Shown here piece by piece: positions 1-6,906 of a DNA stretch of 6,967 bases. The notes under the pieces were generated by a model, which was not told the DNA's origin, did not search any database, and saw nothing but the letters and a program-made list of their open reading frames with translations. Both the position numbers and the translations under genes were made by a program. How positions within the stretch are numbered: position 1 is the first letter of the stretch; each line of letters starts with the position of its first letter. Origin of the DNA: a bacterium. GTDB taxonomy: Bacteria > Cyanobacteriota > Vampirovibrionia > Gastranaerophilales > UBA9971. The DNA lies in NCBI GenBank assembly GCA_037147175.1, contig JBAWVS010000081.1, forward strand, positions 1 through 6,967, read 5' to 3'.

Positions 1-37
1 TTTAATATTGATATGACTATATTTTATCACAAATTAG

Positions 38-376
38 ACGTGCATTGGTCTTAATTTAGCAAGCGGTTCCTTTACTGTTTTTGCGCCTACTGACGAGGCG
101 TTTAAAAATTTACCCGCAGGAACTCTTGAAATGCTCTTGAAACCTGAAAACAAGAACAAACTTGTTCAAATACTTAAATATCACGTTGTATCAGGGTCTA
201 TGAAGTCTCAGGATGTAATTAAGCTTGACGATATTGAAACTGTCGAAGGCTCTAAAATTGAGATTATGAGACGCAACGACGATGTTCTTATTAATGATGC
301 CAAAGTAGTTATGGCTGATATTTACACTAAGAACGGCGTAATTCACGTTATAGACAAAGTGCTTTTGCCAAAATAA
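38..376 (+). CDS. Fasciclin (FAS1) domain protein, 5'-truncated
   Basis: This encodes most of one FAS1 domain, a fold found in secreted or cell-surface adhesion-type proteins. The H1 motif FTVFAPTDEAF lies at 71-103, the YH motif (KYHVV) around 176-190, and the H2 motif NGVIHVIDKVLLP at 332-370 just before the TAA stop. A FAS1 domain usually has about 130-140 residues; here only about 112 are open, and the N-terminal helices are missing. The frame is closed by TAG at 35-37, inside what should be the domain. The only in-frame ATG is at 131 (81 residues), which lies after the H1 motif and has no clear ribosome binding site, so it is unlikely to be the native start. No signal peptide is visible because the 5' part is absent. 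Most likely this is a gene remnant or a gene cut by a rearrangement or assembly join near positions 35-60. The family call is firm; intactness is not supported. Confidence 0.8.
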   Translation, partial: TCIGLNLASGSFTVFAPTDEAFKNLPAGTLEMLLKPENKNKLVQILKYHVVSGSMKSQDVIKLDDIETVEGSKIEIMRRNDDVLINDAKVVMADIYTKNGVIHVIDKVLLPK

Positions 377-410
377 AATATTAATGTAAGTTAATACTTT
401 ATAAATTGAT

Positions 411-460
411 TTTAAAACTGCCTCGTAAATTTCAGCTTGAAATTATGAGGCAGTTTTAAA
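411..460. terminator. Bidirectional intrinsic terminator after the FAS1 gene
   Basis: This is a long, nearly perfect hairpin starting 34 bases after the FAS1 stop codon. The left arm 411-434 (TTTAAAACTGCCTC...TTTCA) pairs with the right arm 438-460 (TGAAA...GAGGCAGTTTTAAA). There is one G-T wobble, one bulged A, and a three-base loop GCT at 435-437. The arms carry A-runs on one side and T-runs on the other, so it could terminate transcription from both strands: the FAS1 gene from the left and transposase transcription from the right. Confidence 0.85.
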
Positions 461-485
461 ATATTCTGAAATATCAGGATAACCT

Positions 486-490
486 GCCAC
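486..490. repeat. Possible left target-site duplication of the IS (imperfect)
   Basis: GCCAC immediately left of the inverted end at 491 matches CCCAC at 1804-1808, immediately right of the other end, at four of five positions. IS3-family elements usually duplicate 3-5 bp of target, so a slightly decayed 5-bp duplication is plausible. With the alternative ends at 496/1798 only a 2-bp TA match remains. Confidence 0.35.
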
Positions 491-537
491 TAATATGTAC
501 TGAAAAATCAAGACAGCCTTTTTCAGAAATCATGTCC
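491..537. repeat. Left inverted end of the IS (orfB side)
   Basis: The outer 13 bases TAATATGTACTGA match the opposite end perfectly. After an imperfect stretch that still shares AAT and GACA in register, CATGTCC at 531-537 again matches the opposite end exactly. The two-block structure resembles separate recognition and cleavage parts of a transposase-bound end. The orfB stop codon at 540-542 lies just inside it. Confidence 0.8.
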
Positions 538-539
538 TA

Positions 540-1418
540 TTAGACTAAAACTAAATCATCACTTGTATTTTTAACCTCTGTAACAATGTTGTAATAAAAT
601 TCATCAGGTGTTTTATACTCTAAAGAACTGTGAATTCTTTCTACGTTGTAGAAATTAGTAAATTTATTGATTCCAATCCTTGCATCAGATATTGTTTCGT
701 ATTTATTAAGATAAATATCCTCATAATTTAAGGTTCTCCAATATCTTTCAATGTAAATATTATCAATAGCTCTGCCTTTTCCATCCATAGATATTTGAAT
801 ATTATGTGATGAAAGAACTCCCGTAAATTCATGGCTGGTAAATTGACACCCCTGATCAGAATTAAATATCTTAGGAGCTCCATATCTTTCTATGGCTTCA
901 TTTAAAGTTTCAATACAGAAACTCTTATCAAGGCTATTAGACAAATTCCAAGATAAAATTTTTCTTGAATAAAGGTCTATGATTGATACAAGATATGCAA
1001 ATCCGTGCATTAACGGAATATATGTAATATCCGTCGCCCAAACTTGATTTGGTTTCGTGATTTCAAGACCTTTGAGTAAAGATGAATAAACAGGATGCGC
1101 TTTGTTTCGGATAGTTGTTTTTGGTTCAGGATAAAAAGTTCTAAGGTTTAGTTCTTTCTTAACCTTTGCTACCCTGTCTCTACCAAGATAATAGCCTCTC
1201 TTTTGAAGCTCATGATATGTTCTTACTCCTCCATAAAATGGCAGTTGCTCATATATTTCAACTATTTTTGAAATAATATCAGGTTCTATTCTTTCCATAA
1301 ATGGTGTTTTGGTATAATACAAAGAACTTCTGGATACGCTAACCAGCTTGCATTGCTGCTTTAAACTCATTTTATCACTTTCTTTATCAATCATAGCTTG
1401 CTTAGTGTTTAACCCCAA
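540..1418 (-). CDS. IS3-family transposase OrfB (DDE integrase domain)
   Basis: This is the catalytic half of the transposase. Residues about 45-105 form the HTH_21-like linker region (PFYGGVRTYHELQKRGY), and about 120-275 form the rve integrase core. The DDE residues are D130 (ATDITYIPL), D188 (FNSDQGCQFTS) and E224 (IDNIYIERYW), with 35 residues between the second D and E, the classic DD35E spacing. The basic residue usually found seven positions after the E is replaced by N231 (TLNYED), which could weaken or abolish activity. The listed start is a TTG with no clear ribosome binding site. The frame is more likely reached by -1 frameshifting from orfA at the A7 run, giving an OrfAB fusion of about 391 residues. 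C-terminal YNVERIHSSLEYKTPDEF is typical of the family. Confidence 0.92.
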   Translation of the reverse strand: MGLNTKQAMIDKESDKMSLKQQCKLVSVSRSSLYYTKTPFMERIEPDIISKIVEIYEQLPFYGGVRTYHELQKRGYYLGRDRVAKVKKELNLRTFYPEPKTTIRNKAHPVYSSLLKGLEITKPNQVWATDITYIPLMHGFAYLVSIIDLYSRKILSWNLSNSLDKSFCIETLNEAIERYGAPKIFNSDQGCQFTSHEFTGVLSSHNIQISMDGKGRAIDNIYIERYWRTLNYEDIYLNKYETISDARIGINKFTNFYNVERIHSSLEYKTPDEFYYNIVTEVKNTSDDLVLV

Positions 1419-1423
1419 ATTCG

Positions 1424-1714
1424 CTACATTTTTTTGAGCCAGTTTAACTGTGTTGTTAAACTGCTAATCTCTCTGTATGCTTCGTCTAAAGCCTTTTGCT
1501 TTTCCGAAATCTCTTCTTTATGAGCTTTTTCCACTTTTTCTTTTGTAAATATTGCATCTATTCCTTCTAAATATTCAGAATGCCACCTTGTTAGGGTTTT
1601 TACGGTTATTCCGTATTGAGAGCATATCTCTGCTTGTGTTTTGTCTGCTTTGATAAATTCTTTTACCACTTTCGCTTTAAATTCCGGCGGATAAAATTTA
1701 GGATTCTTTTTCAT
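1424..1714 (-). CDS. IS3-family transposase OrfA (helix-turn-helix, leucine zipper)
   Basis: This 96-residue DNA-binding half of the transposase recognises the element ends. Residues about 8-50 (PPEFKAKVVKEF through TQAEICSQYGITVKTLTRWHSEYL) form a helix-turn-helix of the HTH_Tnp_1 type. Residues 69, 76, 83 and 90 (I, L, I, L) are spaced by seven and form a leucine-zipper-like coiled coil for multimerisation, as known for IS3-family OrfA. The ATG at 1714 is preceded by AAGGAAG with a 6-base gap. A -10-like TAAAAT lies at 1750-1745, but I see no good -35 partner. The protein ends WLKKM just before TAG at 1426-1424, with the A7 slippery run in its last codons, so it overlaps the route into orfB. 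Confidence 0.9.
   Translation of the reverse strand: MKKNPKFYPPEFKAKVVKEFIKADKTQAEICSQYGITVKTLTRWHSEYLEGIDAIFTKEKVEKAHKEEISEKQKALDEAYREISSLTTQLNWLKKM
1429..1435 (-). other. Probable programmed -1 frameshift site (A7) between orfA and orfB
   Basis: Read on the minus strand, orfA ends CTC AAA AAA ATG TAG. Slipping back one base on the seven A's gives CTC AAA AAA AAT GTA GCG AAT TTG, which enters the orfB frame with no stop. IS3-family elements are known to make the full OrfAB transposase by -1 frameshifting on A-rich heptamers (A AAA AAG/AAA). The fusion would be 95 residues of OrfA, four junction residues (NVAN), then 292 residues of OrfB. I did not identify a stimulatory hairpin or pseudoknot. 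Confidence 0.75.
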
Positions 1715-1720
1715 GTTTTT

Positions 1721-1727
1721 CTTCCTT
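1721..1727 (-). promoter_or_regulatory. Ribosome binding site of orfA
   Basis: AAGGAAG on the minus strand lies 6 bases before the ATG at 1714 and fixes the orfA start. Confidence 0.7.
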
Positions 1728-1756
1728 TCGTTTTGTATTTTTCTATTTTACCGAAA

Positions 1757-1803
1757 GGACATGTTTTTTGCTTTTCCTTGTCCGAATTACTCAGTACATA
1801 TTA
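1757..1803. repeat. Right inverted end of the IS (orfA side)
   Basis: Read inwards on the minus strand this begins TAATATGTACTGA (1803-1791), continues with CGGACA and then CATGTCC (1763-1757), matching the left end in register. GGACA and TGTCC inside this end are also complementary to each other. The end lies upstream of orfA, so it may contain part of the element's promoter. Confidence 0.8.
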
Positions 1804-1808
1804 CCCAC
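1804..1808. repeat. Possible right target-site duplication of the IS (imperfect)
   Basis: CCCAC abuts the right inverted end and matches GCCAC at 486-490 in four of five bases. This is weak support for the 491-1803 boundaries. Confidence 0.35.
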
Positions 1809-1942
1809 GGCGTCACTAAAATTTCGAACAGAGAATTCTCTATTTTTTCTCCTAAAAAATCCCGAAATATTCTATCAAATTAACTCTCTTTCAAAACTCA
1901 ATTCCGCAAAGCCCGCTACACCGGCTGTAAAAAGACAGTTAA

Positions 1943-1980
1943 TCTGAGATGAAGTATCGGTGAGTCTGAGATAAAATCTC
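1943..1980. repeat. Imperfect direct repeat pair, 22-bp period
   Basis: TCTGAGATGAAGTATC at 1943-1958 and TCTGAGATAAAATCTC at 1965-1980 match at 13 of 16 positions and start 22 bp apart. The second copy also forms a GAGAT/ATCTC hairpin. Confidence 0.55.
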
Positions 1981-2147
1981 GAAAAATTTTAAAAAGTTGG
2001 ATAAATTAATCAAAGTAATGAACCAATACAGCTTAGTTTTTCATCGGAATATATGAATATCAGAACGCATAATCATTCCATATCTCTATAACAATTATGA
2101 TAAACTTGAGCAGAAATACTTTTCTTTCCATTAAAAACTATTGTAAA

Positions 2148-2189
2148 GTATCATCCGGTTCTGGTTAGTGTATCATTCAGTCTTGGTCA
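2148..2189. repeat. Imperfect direct repeat pair, 22-bp period
   Basis: GTATCATCCGGTTCTGGTTA at 2148-2167 and GTATCATTCAGTCTTGGTCA at 2170-2189 match at 15 of 20 positions, and all five differences are transitions. The spacing is 22 bp, the same as for the pair at 1943/1965. Multiple short end repeats of about this size are known at the ends of some transposons, for example the IS21 family; that link is only suggested here. A binding site for a regulator is an alternative. Confidence 0.55.
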
Positions 2190-2204
2190 AAATGCATTTT
2201 TTAT

Positions 2205-4793
2205 TCACTTTTCTTGTAACAGGTTAAAATATGCTTGAATTTCTTTTGATAACATCTCACATAATAATATATCGCCGGACTTCGCTGAATCTTCCAGCTT
2301 TAAAGCAAGTTCACTTAATTCGTTTATTCTTAAATTAGCACTTGAGCCTTTCATCAAATGAGCCTCCGAAGCTAATAATTCAAAATTATCAACTGAAATA
2401 GCTTTATTAATATTTTCTATCATAAGAGGAAGTGCTCTTATATATTCATCAAAAAACTCTTGAGCTTCGTCTTTTGAAAATCCGGTATTTTCAATAATTT
2501 CAGAGATAACAGAACTTATTAAAATTTGTTTTTTATCAATTTGTTCAACGGGTAAATGTTTTTTTATAGTTTCAATAAAAGTTTTAGCATTAATAGGTTT
2601 AGCTATATAGTCATCCATTCCGAATGACAAGCATCTATCAACATCACCCTCAAGGGCATTCGCTGTTAAAGCAATAATCGGAATATGCTTTTTGCCGTTT
2701 TCCGAAATTTCTTTTAAAGCTTCAATACTCCTTATTTCTTTCGTTGCCTCGTAACCATCCAAAACAGGCATTTGACAATCCATCAAAATCAGATCGTAAA
2801 ATTTACTTTGATATGCTACTACTGCTTCTTGACCGTTTGATGCAATGTCACAGGTAAAACCGACTTTACTGAGAATTTTCACCGATAGTTTTTGGTTAAT
2901 TACATTATCTTCGACAAGCAGTATTTTAAATTTACTGTTAAATTTATTTTCTTTAATAGTGTGCTTGGTTATAAGTAAGTCATTATTCCGTGTATCCTGA
3001 TTTGAGGTTACTTCTGCCGCAAGCGCAATGCATTCAAGCATATCGCTTTTTCTTATCGGCTTGGTTAAATATCCGGCAAATCCTTTTTCTTTAGCTTTTT
3101 GACTTTCTCCTCTTTGAGCTAATGATGTAATTAAAATAATAGGAGTATCGGCAAAGCCTGAGATAGATTTTATTTCAGAAGAAAGCATCAGGCCATTCTG
3201 ATCGGGCATATTAAAATCAAGAATAATAACATCTATTGCCGGTAATGATTTTAATATTAATAATGCTTTTTCCGGAGAGTCAGCTTCGTAAACATTGCAA
3301 CCCGCTTCATTTAAATAATAGCCCTCAATTTTTAAGTTTGTTAAATTATCATCAACCACAAGAATGTTCATTCCTGTCAATGACAGGGAAGATGATTTCA
3401 GTGTTTCGCATTCTTTACATTTTTCAAAATCAGCAGTAAATATAAATACAGAGCCTTTACCTTCTTCTCCGGTTACATAAATCTTACCGTTCATCATTTC
3501 TACTATTTTTTTTGAAATAGTTAATCCGAGACCTGTTCCTCCATACTTTCTGGTAGCAGATGCATCAACCTGAGTGAATGACTCAAATACGGCTTCTTGT
3601 CTTTCTTTAGAGATACCGATGCCTGTATCGGAAACTTCAAACCTTAATGTTACTGAATTATCTTTCTCGCTGTCTTTTTTGACAGTTATTAATATTTCTC
3701 CTTGGTTAGTGAACTTAACGGCATTGTTAACAAGATTGTTAAGTATTTGTTTCAATTTGCCGGGATCGCCGGAAATTTTTTGCGGAATATCTGAATAAAT
3801 CATTGAGTTAACTTCGATACCTTTTTTACAAGCAGCTGATATTGCCAAAACAGTTACATCTTCAACAACAGATCTTATGTCAAATTCGATGTTTTCCATC
3901 AGCATTTTTCCTGCTTCAATTTTGGAAAAATCAAGTACGTCATTTATAATATTCAATAACAATTCAGATGATTTTTGAGCTTCTTGTGCAAAATCTTTTT
4001 GTTCTTCATCAAGATCGGTGTCTAACAATAAATTTGTAAATCCTATTACTCCGTTCATAGGCGTTCTGATTTCGTGGCTCATATTGGCAAGAAATTCGCT
4101 TTTAGCTTTGTTTGCTGCTTCAGCTTGTTCTTTTGCTCTGATCAGTTCGATCTCTGCATTTTTCTGCCCGGTAATATCCCAATTAGTTCCTGTCAGACGT
4201 AAAGCCTGCCCGGAGTCATCTTTAGACACGACAGCCATTCCTCTGATATTTCTAACAGTACCGTCAGGCCGGCATACACGAAACTCAGTATCAAACTCTT
4301 TTTCACCGTTTATTGCCATTTGTATTTCTGCATCACCCCGTTCCAGATCGTCAGGATGAAGACCTTTTCTCCAAGCTTCATAAGCACCGCTGAAATCCTT
4401 TTCGGTAATGCCGTACAGATTAAACATCCGTTCATCCCATATTAGAATATTATTGACAATATCGTAATCCCAGACGCCGATACCTCCGGCAATCGTAGCT
4501 AAATCAAGCCGCGTGGCGGCTTTGGCTAAGTCCGTTTCTGCTTGCTTGAGTGCTGTAATGTCAGTCATAACCGTCATAAAAAGTTTTTCGGTTTGATTAT
4601 CGATCATAACCCCTGAGAAAAGACCTGTAATAATTGTGTTGTCTTTTGCTTTTGTAATGATTTCATAATTTTTAAATTTGCCGTATTTTTTCATTTCGTC
4701 TTTAATTTCTTGAGGAAGATCATCATCGATAAAAAGTCCCAATTCTTTTGATGTTTTGCCGATAACTTCATCTCTTGTTAATGATGTAAGCAA
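2205..4793 (-). CDS. Hybrid histidine kinase (PAS-PAS-HisKA-HATPase-REC-REC-HPt), 5'-truncated
   Basis: This is a sensor kinase that autophosphorylates and passes phosphate through internal receiver and HPt domains. Visible order in 862 residues: incomplete PAS (1-85), complete PAS_3-like domain (about 100-212), HisKA with H240 in [16 protein letters not shown], and HATPase_c with N-box N353/N357, G1 DTGIGI 389-394 and G2 GGTGLGL 418-424. Then come REC1 (about 475-592; D481/D482, phospho-acceptor D526, T556, K578), REC2 (about 621-746; D672, T710, K732) and HPt (about 757-862; H812 in [12 protein letters not shown]). All catalytic residues are present, so the relay looks intact. The start is a poor TTG with no ribosome binding site. 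The frame stays open to 4868, but that part is antisense to the neighbouring GAF kinase. The first PAS opens at [14 protein letters not shown], missing about 25-30 residues and any upstream sensor or membrane part. The head-to-head join with the next kinase is the probable cause. The final response regulator is not in the window. Confidence 0.93.
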   Translation of the reverse strand: MLTSLTRDEVIGKTSKELGLFIDDDLPQEIKDEMKKYGKFKNYEIITKAKDNTIITGLFSGVMIDNQTEKLFMTVMTDITALKQAETDLAKAATRLDLATIAGGIGVWDYDIVNNILIWDERMFNLYGITEKDFSGAYEAWRKGLHPDDLERGDAEIQMAINGEKEFDTEFRVCRPDGTVRNIRGMAVVSKDDSGQALRLTGTNWDITGQKNAEIELIRAKEQAEAANKAKSEFLANMSHEIRTPMNGVIGFTNLLLDTDLDEEQKDFAQEAQKSSELLLNIINDVLDFSKIEAGKMLMENIEFDIRSVVEDVTVLAISAACKKGIEVNSMIYSDIPQKISGDPGKLKQILNNLVNNAVKFTNQGEILITVKKDSEKDNSVTLRFEVSDTGIGISKERQEAVFESFTQVDASATRKYGGTGLGLTISKKIVEMMNGKIYVTGEEGKGSVFIFTADFEKCKECETLKSSSLSLTGMNILVVDDNLTNLKIEGYYLNEAGCNVYEADSPEKALLILKSLPAIDVIILDFNMPDQNGLMLSSEIKSISGFADTPIILITSLAQRGESQKAKEKGFAGYLTKPIRKSDMLECIALAAEVTSNQDTRNNDLLITKHTIKENKFNSKFKILLVEDNVINQKLSVKILSKVGFTCDIASNGQEAVVAYQSKFYDLILMDCQMPVLDGYEATKEIRSIEALKEISENGKKHIPIIALTANALEGDVDRCLSFGMDDYIAKPINAKTFIETIKKHLPVEQIDKKQILISSVISEIIENTGFSKDEAQEFFDEYIRALPLMIENINKAISVDNFELLASEAHLMKGSSANLRINELSELALKLEDSAKSGDILLCEMLSKEIQAYFNLLQEK

Positions 4794-6753
4794 AATAATG
4801 ATTCCCGAGGAAACAAAGGCTTTAATGCAGGAATATGAAGTTAAATCGTTTATGTCGGCTCCAATGTTTTATGCAGGCGAGCCTGTAGGTGTATTAGTAT
4901 TAGATTCAGTAAAAAGCTTAAGAGAATATACCGAAGAAGAAAAAAATCTCCTTGAAACAATAGCAAATCAGTCTTCCGTAGTAATAAATCAAGTTGCTTT
5001 GACAGAAAAAATACAGGAAACAAGCGAAAGAGAACAATTTTTAAGGGAAGTAATAAATAATATTTTACTGAGTGAAAATCTGGAAAATGCCATGACTCTT
5101 ATTTGTGCAGAAATAGGAATACTCTTTGATGCAGAAAGAGTAAAAATAAGGACATATAATCCGGTAAAAAATGTTTTTTCGAAAGTTGTTTCGGAATACA
5201 GAAAAAATGATCAAATTCCTTCTCTTCTTAACAATAATCCTAACACCGAAGAAGTTTCCGAATACATTTTAAAGATTTTCAGCAAAAAAAATGAATATTT
5301 TATAGTTGAGGAGATTGAAAACAGTCTTCTGCCGGATTACATGAAAGATTTTTGCAACTCTGTTTCTACAAAATCTATTATTGATGCTCCGGTTTTTTAT
5401 AAAGATCAATTATTGGCAAGCATTATAATTGAAAATACAACGGGACCCAAAGTATGGGAGAAAAAAAATATCGATCTTCTAAATCCCGTATGTCAGCAAA
5501 TTGCTGTCGGAATAAATTTATTTACCCTTGTTGAGGACAGGGAAAAAATTCTTAAGAACGAAAGAACTTTAAAAGAAATAATTTCCGATGTAAGTATGTT
5601 TGATACCTACAAAGAAGTAGATGATTATATATTAAAGAAACTTTTAACAATTTTTGAGGTCGAAAGAGCGGTTCATTTTCATTATGTTGAAAATTCCGTA
5701 TATATAGACAGCGAAAAAACTTCCGATGAAAATACAGAAAGTTTAATTTCTACTTGGCATTTCTCAAAAACACATATTCAGGAAATACTTACCGACCCGG
5801 GACAATTTGTTACCGTAAACGATGTCGAGTCCGAAATTAAAAACGAAGACCTGAAAGCATATTTCCGGTCACAGAAAATTAATTCATGTATTTTTTATCC
5901 GACAGTTAAAATAATAACACCGGAATCCAATAAAATTATAGAAATTACAATGCTTGCAAGTTCAATAAATAAGTCATGGAGTGAAAATGAAAAAATAATG
6001 CTTAAACTTATAGTTGATGCCGTTTCTGCAATATCTCTTAAAATTCTTGAAAAATTGAAAACGGAAGAAATTAAAAGAACATTTACGGCAACATTAACGC
6101 ATGACTTGAGAAGCCCGATAATTGCAGAACAAAAAGCTCTCGAGGCTATGATTTTAGGAAAAATCACCTGCTCAAGTGAACACTATACGGAATATCTGGA
6201 AGATATTCATAAAACCAACGAAGACCTTTTAAAAATCGTAAATAATTTATTGTCTGTTTATCATTATGAATCAGGAAAACCCCCGTTAAATAAAACCGAA
6301 ATAAACATAAAAGAGCTTATTCAAGAGTCTGTAAAAACATTAAAATATCTTGCCGCAGAGAAAGACTCACAAATTAATATTGATATTCCCGATGAATTGC
6401 CGGTAATTCATGCGGATAAAGAAGAGATAGGCAGGATTATCTTCAATCTTGTCGGAAACGCAATAAGGCATACAAGAGAAGGTACTGAAATACAAGTAAG
6501 TGCCTTGAGAGAAGATAATAATATTAAAATTTCGGTTAAAGATAACGGAGAAGGAATACCGAAAGAGCATATTCCTCTAATGTTTCAGAGATTTCCTACC
6601 GAAAAGAGAAAAGTCGGCACGGGATTAGGATTGTATCTTTCAAAGCAGATTGTGGAAGCCCATGACGGCAAAATATGGTTTGAAACTGAAGAGGGAAAAG
6701 GAACAACCTTTTATTTCACCCTGCCGTTAACAGAGAGCCGGCAACATCAGTAG
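4756..6753 (+). CDS. GAF-domain sensor histidine kinase, 5'-truncated
   Basis: This is a soluble-looking sensor kinase with stacked GAF domains; ligand unknown. Order in 665 residues: C-terminal half of a GAF (about 7-80; [38 protein letters not shown]), second GAF-like domain (about 95-255), third (about 265-430), HisKA with H449 in TLTHDLRSPI, and HATPase_c (about 550-658; N564/N568, G1 DNGEG 596-600, F-box LMFQRF 608-613, G2 GTGLGL 621-626). No membrane segment is seen. The catalytic core is complete. The C-terminus is a bare kinase with no receiver, so a separate response regulator is expected. The start is unconvincing: TTG at 4756 and ATG at 4798 both lack a ribosome binding site, and the frame is open back to 4714 only because it runs antisense through the hybrid kinase. 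The first GAF lacks about half its length. The LTHDLRSP...AEQKAL block resembles kinases of cyanobacteria and relatives (from memory). Confidence 0.92.
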   Translation: MPITSSLVNDVSKIMIPEETKALMQEYEVKSFMSAPMFYAGEPVGVLVLDSVKSLREYTEEEKNLLETIANQSSVVINQVALTEKIQETSEREQFLREVINNILLSENLENAMTLICAEIGILFDAERVKIRTYNPVKNVFSKVVSEYRKNDQIPSLLNNNPNTEEVSEYILKIFSKKNEYFIVEEIENSLLPDYMKDFCNSVSTKSIIDAPVFYKDQLLASIIIENTTGPKVWEKKNIDLLNPVCQQIAVGINLFTLVEDREKILKNERTLKEIISDVSMFDTYKEVDDYILKKLLTIFEVERAVHFHYVENSVYIDSEKTSDENTESLISTWHFSKTHIQEILTDPGQFVTVNDVESEIKNEDLKAYFRSQKINSCIFYPTVKIITPESNKIIEITMLASSINKSWSENEKIMLKLIVDAVSAISLKILEKLKTEEIKRTFTATLTHDLRSPIIAEQKALEAMILGKITCSSEHYTEYLEDIHKTNEDLLKIVNNLLSVYHYESGKPPLNKTEINIKELIQESVKTLKYLAAEKDSQINIDIPDELPVIHADKEEIGRIIFNLVGNAIRHTREGTEIQVSALREDNNIKISVKDNGEGIPKEHIPLMFQRFPTEKRKVGTGLGLYLSKQIVEAHDGKIWFETEEGKGTTFYFTLPLTESRQHQ

Positions 6754-6765
6754 TATTCATCATAC

Positions 6766-6770
6766 AAGGA
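6766..6770 (+). promoter_or_regulatory. Ribosome binding site for the small ORF at 6779
   Basis: AAGGA lies 8 bases before the ATG at 6779, the best Shine-Dalgarno spacing on this strand between the kinase stop and the window end. It argues that the short frame downstream is, or recently was, translated. Confidence 0.5.
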
Positions 6771-6778
6771 TTTTTATT

Positions 6779-6872
6779 ATGAAAGTTAATATAAACCAAA
6801 TGGATCCTGAAAAACCAATGTTTCAGAAAACCTAAAGGTGAACCTAAAACTATTGGAAGAATAAAAGTCTAA
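6779..6872 (+). pseudogene. Very small ORF, probably frameshifted; function unknown
   Basis: An ATG with a good ribosome binding site opens 25 bases after the kinase stop. In frame it gives 18 residues (MKVNINQMDPEKPMFQKT) and stops at 6833-6835. If one A in the AAAA run at 6827-6830 is skipped, the frame continues as PKGEPKTIGRIKV and stops at TAA 6870-6872, giving a hydrophilic, lysine-rich peptide of about 30 residues. The shifted frame continues the Lys/Pro/Glu-rich character, which suggests a single-base error or mutation more than chance. I do not recognise the product. The tight spacing suggests cotranscription with the kinase. It may be the remnant of a longer gene, or no gene at all. 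Confidence 0.35.
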
Positions 6873-6906
6873 AACAGCTGAAAAATATTTGTTAAGAAAT
6901 ATGAAG

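Larger units (their letters stand above)
491..1803 (-). mobile_element. IS3-family insertion sequence, complete
   Basis: This is an about 1.3-kb element with two overlapping transposase frames on the minus strand, orfA then orfB, the layout and size usual for the IS3 family. Its ends are inverted: TAATATGTACTGA at 491-503 is repeated in reverse complement at 1791-1803. The canonical IS3 terminal TG...CA would place the ends at 496 and 1798 instead; the perfect match runs 5 bp further out on each side. A second block, CATGTCC (531-537, and reverse complement at 1757-1763), sits at the same distance from each end. The left end lies 30 bp past the hairpin terminator, so the insertion is intergenic and does not itself explain the truncated FAS1 gene. 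The subgroup is not assigned. Confidence 0.88.
1809..2204. other. Gene-free stretch between the IS and the hybrid kinase
   Basis: I find no convincing coding frame, tRNA or rRNA in these about 400 bases. What can be seen: a perfect 12-bp palindrome AGAGAATTCTCT at 1830-1841; a GAGAT-AAA-ATCTC hairpin at 1968-1980; a 12-bp palindrome AAAATGCATTTT at 2189-2200 just past the kinase stop codon, too AT-rich for a clear terminator; and two pairs of direct repeats, each spaced by 22 bp (1943/1965 and 2148/2170). No good intrinsic terminator is seen for the hybrid kinase. The stretch may be decayed mobile-element DNA. Confidence 0.5.

Noticed and set aside
494-1800. TA dinucleotide as target-site duplication with IS ends at 496/1798
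   Set aside because: A 2-bp match is expected often by chance in AT-rich DNA and is shorter than the 3-5 bp usual for the IS3 family.
1616-1819. 67-codon forward frame overlapping orfA
   Set aside because: It is antisense to the orfA helix-turn-helix coding sequence, is rich in Phe/Arg/Cys, and has no recognisable domain or ribosome binding site.
1809-2204. Structured RNA or retron-like element in the gene-free stretch
   Set aside because: Only short separate palindromes are present, with no long multi-stem fold visible by eye and no reverse transcriptase or toxin-like gene nearby.
3236-4359. Three short forward frames inside the hybrid kinase (3236-3439, 3574-3798, 4018-4359)
   Set aside because: They lie antisense to well-conserved REC, HATPase and PAS/HisKA coding sequence, with low-complexity Ser/Leu/Ile translations, so they are shadows of the real gene.
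4714-4868. Genuine antisense overlap of the two kinase genes
   Set aside because: Both frames happen to be open on opposite strands here, but each frame shows domain similarity only on its own side of about 4775. The overlapping parts look like random antisense translation.
5895-6570. Two short reverse frames inside the GAF kinase (5895-6167, 6367-6570)
   Set aside because: They are antisense to the third GAF/HisKA and HATPase coding sequence, hydrophobic by composition, and have no supporting signals.
2205-6753. The two kinases as a new paired signalling system
   Set aside because: Their adjacency depends on a junction that truncates both genes, so it is not evidence of a functional pair.
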